DNA of 6,020 nucleotides from Clostridia bacterium (GTDB lineage Bacteria > Bacillota > Clostridia > UMGS1810), in assembly GCA_017503945.1 (NCBI GenBank), contig JAFVSB010000124.1, positions 1-6,020 on the forward strand. The letters are read 5' to 3'. Position 1 is the first letter of the stretch; each line of letters starts with the position of its first letter. The notes under the pieces are model-generated. The model saw only the letters and a list, made by a program, of their open reading frames with translations, did no database searches and was not told the DNA's origin. Shown piece after piece: positions 5,841-6,020 of this stretch. A program made the translations under genes and the position numbers.

Positions 5841-6020
5841 GCCTTTGTAACAATTCTGTCGGCGGACACATATGCCTCATAGATAGCCACAAGAAAATTC
5901 CAGAATGTGGGAGTTATATTACCATCGGGGTTAAGGCCGAAAGCATATTGTAAAGCAATGATTGCGCGATGAGTGGCTTCATCGACCACCCCTGTGACAG
6001 AAGGTTTGGGTATGTTTGAA
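5837..6020 (-). CDS. Peptidoglycan-binding-domain protein, C-terminal part (runs off the right edge)
   Basis: An open minus-strand frame enters from the right edge and ends at TAA (complement of 5837-5839), giving the last 60 residues. The segment VTGVVDEATHRAIIALQ, AFGLNPDGNITP and TFWNFLV fits the PG_binding_1 pattern (tG.vd..T..Ai..fQ..fGL.pdG..t..tW..l). Such domains are often found in tandem in Clostridia exported proteins, where they anchor the protein to cell-wall or spore peptidoglycan. The N-terminus, any catalytic domain and any signal peptide lie outside the window, so the overall function is unknown. It reads in the same direction as the WG-repeat gene, with about 88 bp between them and no intrinsic terminator. 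Some read-through into that gene is therefore possible. Confidence 0.72.
   Translation of the reverse strand, partial: SNIPKPSVTGVVDEATHRAIIALQYAFGLNPDGNITPTFWNFLVAIYEAYVSADRIVTKA

Overview
The window is AT-rich, with A/T-tract spacers, strong Shine-Dalgarno sequences and sigma-A-like promoters. It carries an rnr-smpB pair, a SleB/CwlJ-type spore cortex hydrolase, and exported proteins with copper-amine-oxidase-like and peptidoglycan-binding domains. Together these point to a chromosomal segment of a spore-forming (or recently spore-forming) Firmicute, most likely a member of Clostridia. No mobile element, phage gene, CRISPR array, tRNA or rRNA is visible.

Layout, left to right. (1) On the minus strand, 1-180 is the N-terminal 60 codons of a DUF1015-family protein. 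(2) A spacer of about 150 bp (181-334) holds two divergent extended -10 promoters around A/T tracts. (3) On the plus strand, rnr (RNase R, 335-2458) overlaps smpB (2451-2912) by 8 nt, and a nested-hairpin terminator follows (2980-3025). (4) The promoter of a secreted SleB-like cortex-lytic hydrolase (3082-3738, plus) begins inside the tail of that terminator. (5) On the minus strand, a 654-residue exported protein with a copper-amine-oxidase-N-like domain and about 14 degenerate WG repeats (3784-5748) converges on the hydrolase gene. Both genes end in one strong bidirectional hairpin (3761-3812), and the stop codon of the WG-repeat gene lies in the hairpin's apical loop. (6) On the minus strand, 5837-6020 is the C-terminal end of a protein with a peptidoglycan-binding-like domain.

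Functionally, rnr and smpB form a ribosome-rescue and RNA-decay module. SmpB delivers tmRNA to stalled ribosomes, and RNase R degrades the defective mRNA. ssrA itself is not in the window. The right half is a cell-envelope neighbourhood: a cortex/peptidoglycan hydrolase, a large exported repeat protein and a peptidoglycan-binding protein. Nothing shows that these three form a single system.

I find no convincing undescribed system. The observations most worth a second look are the stop codon embedded in the shared terminator, the RNase R lacking the basic tail known from E. coli despite being coupled to smpB, and the architecture of the WG-repeat protein.
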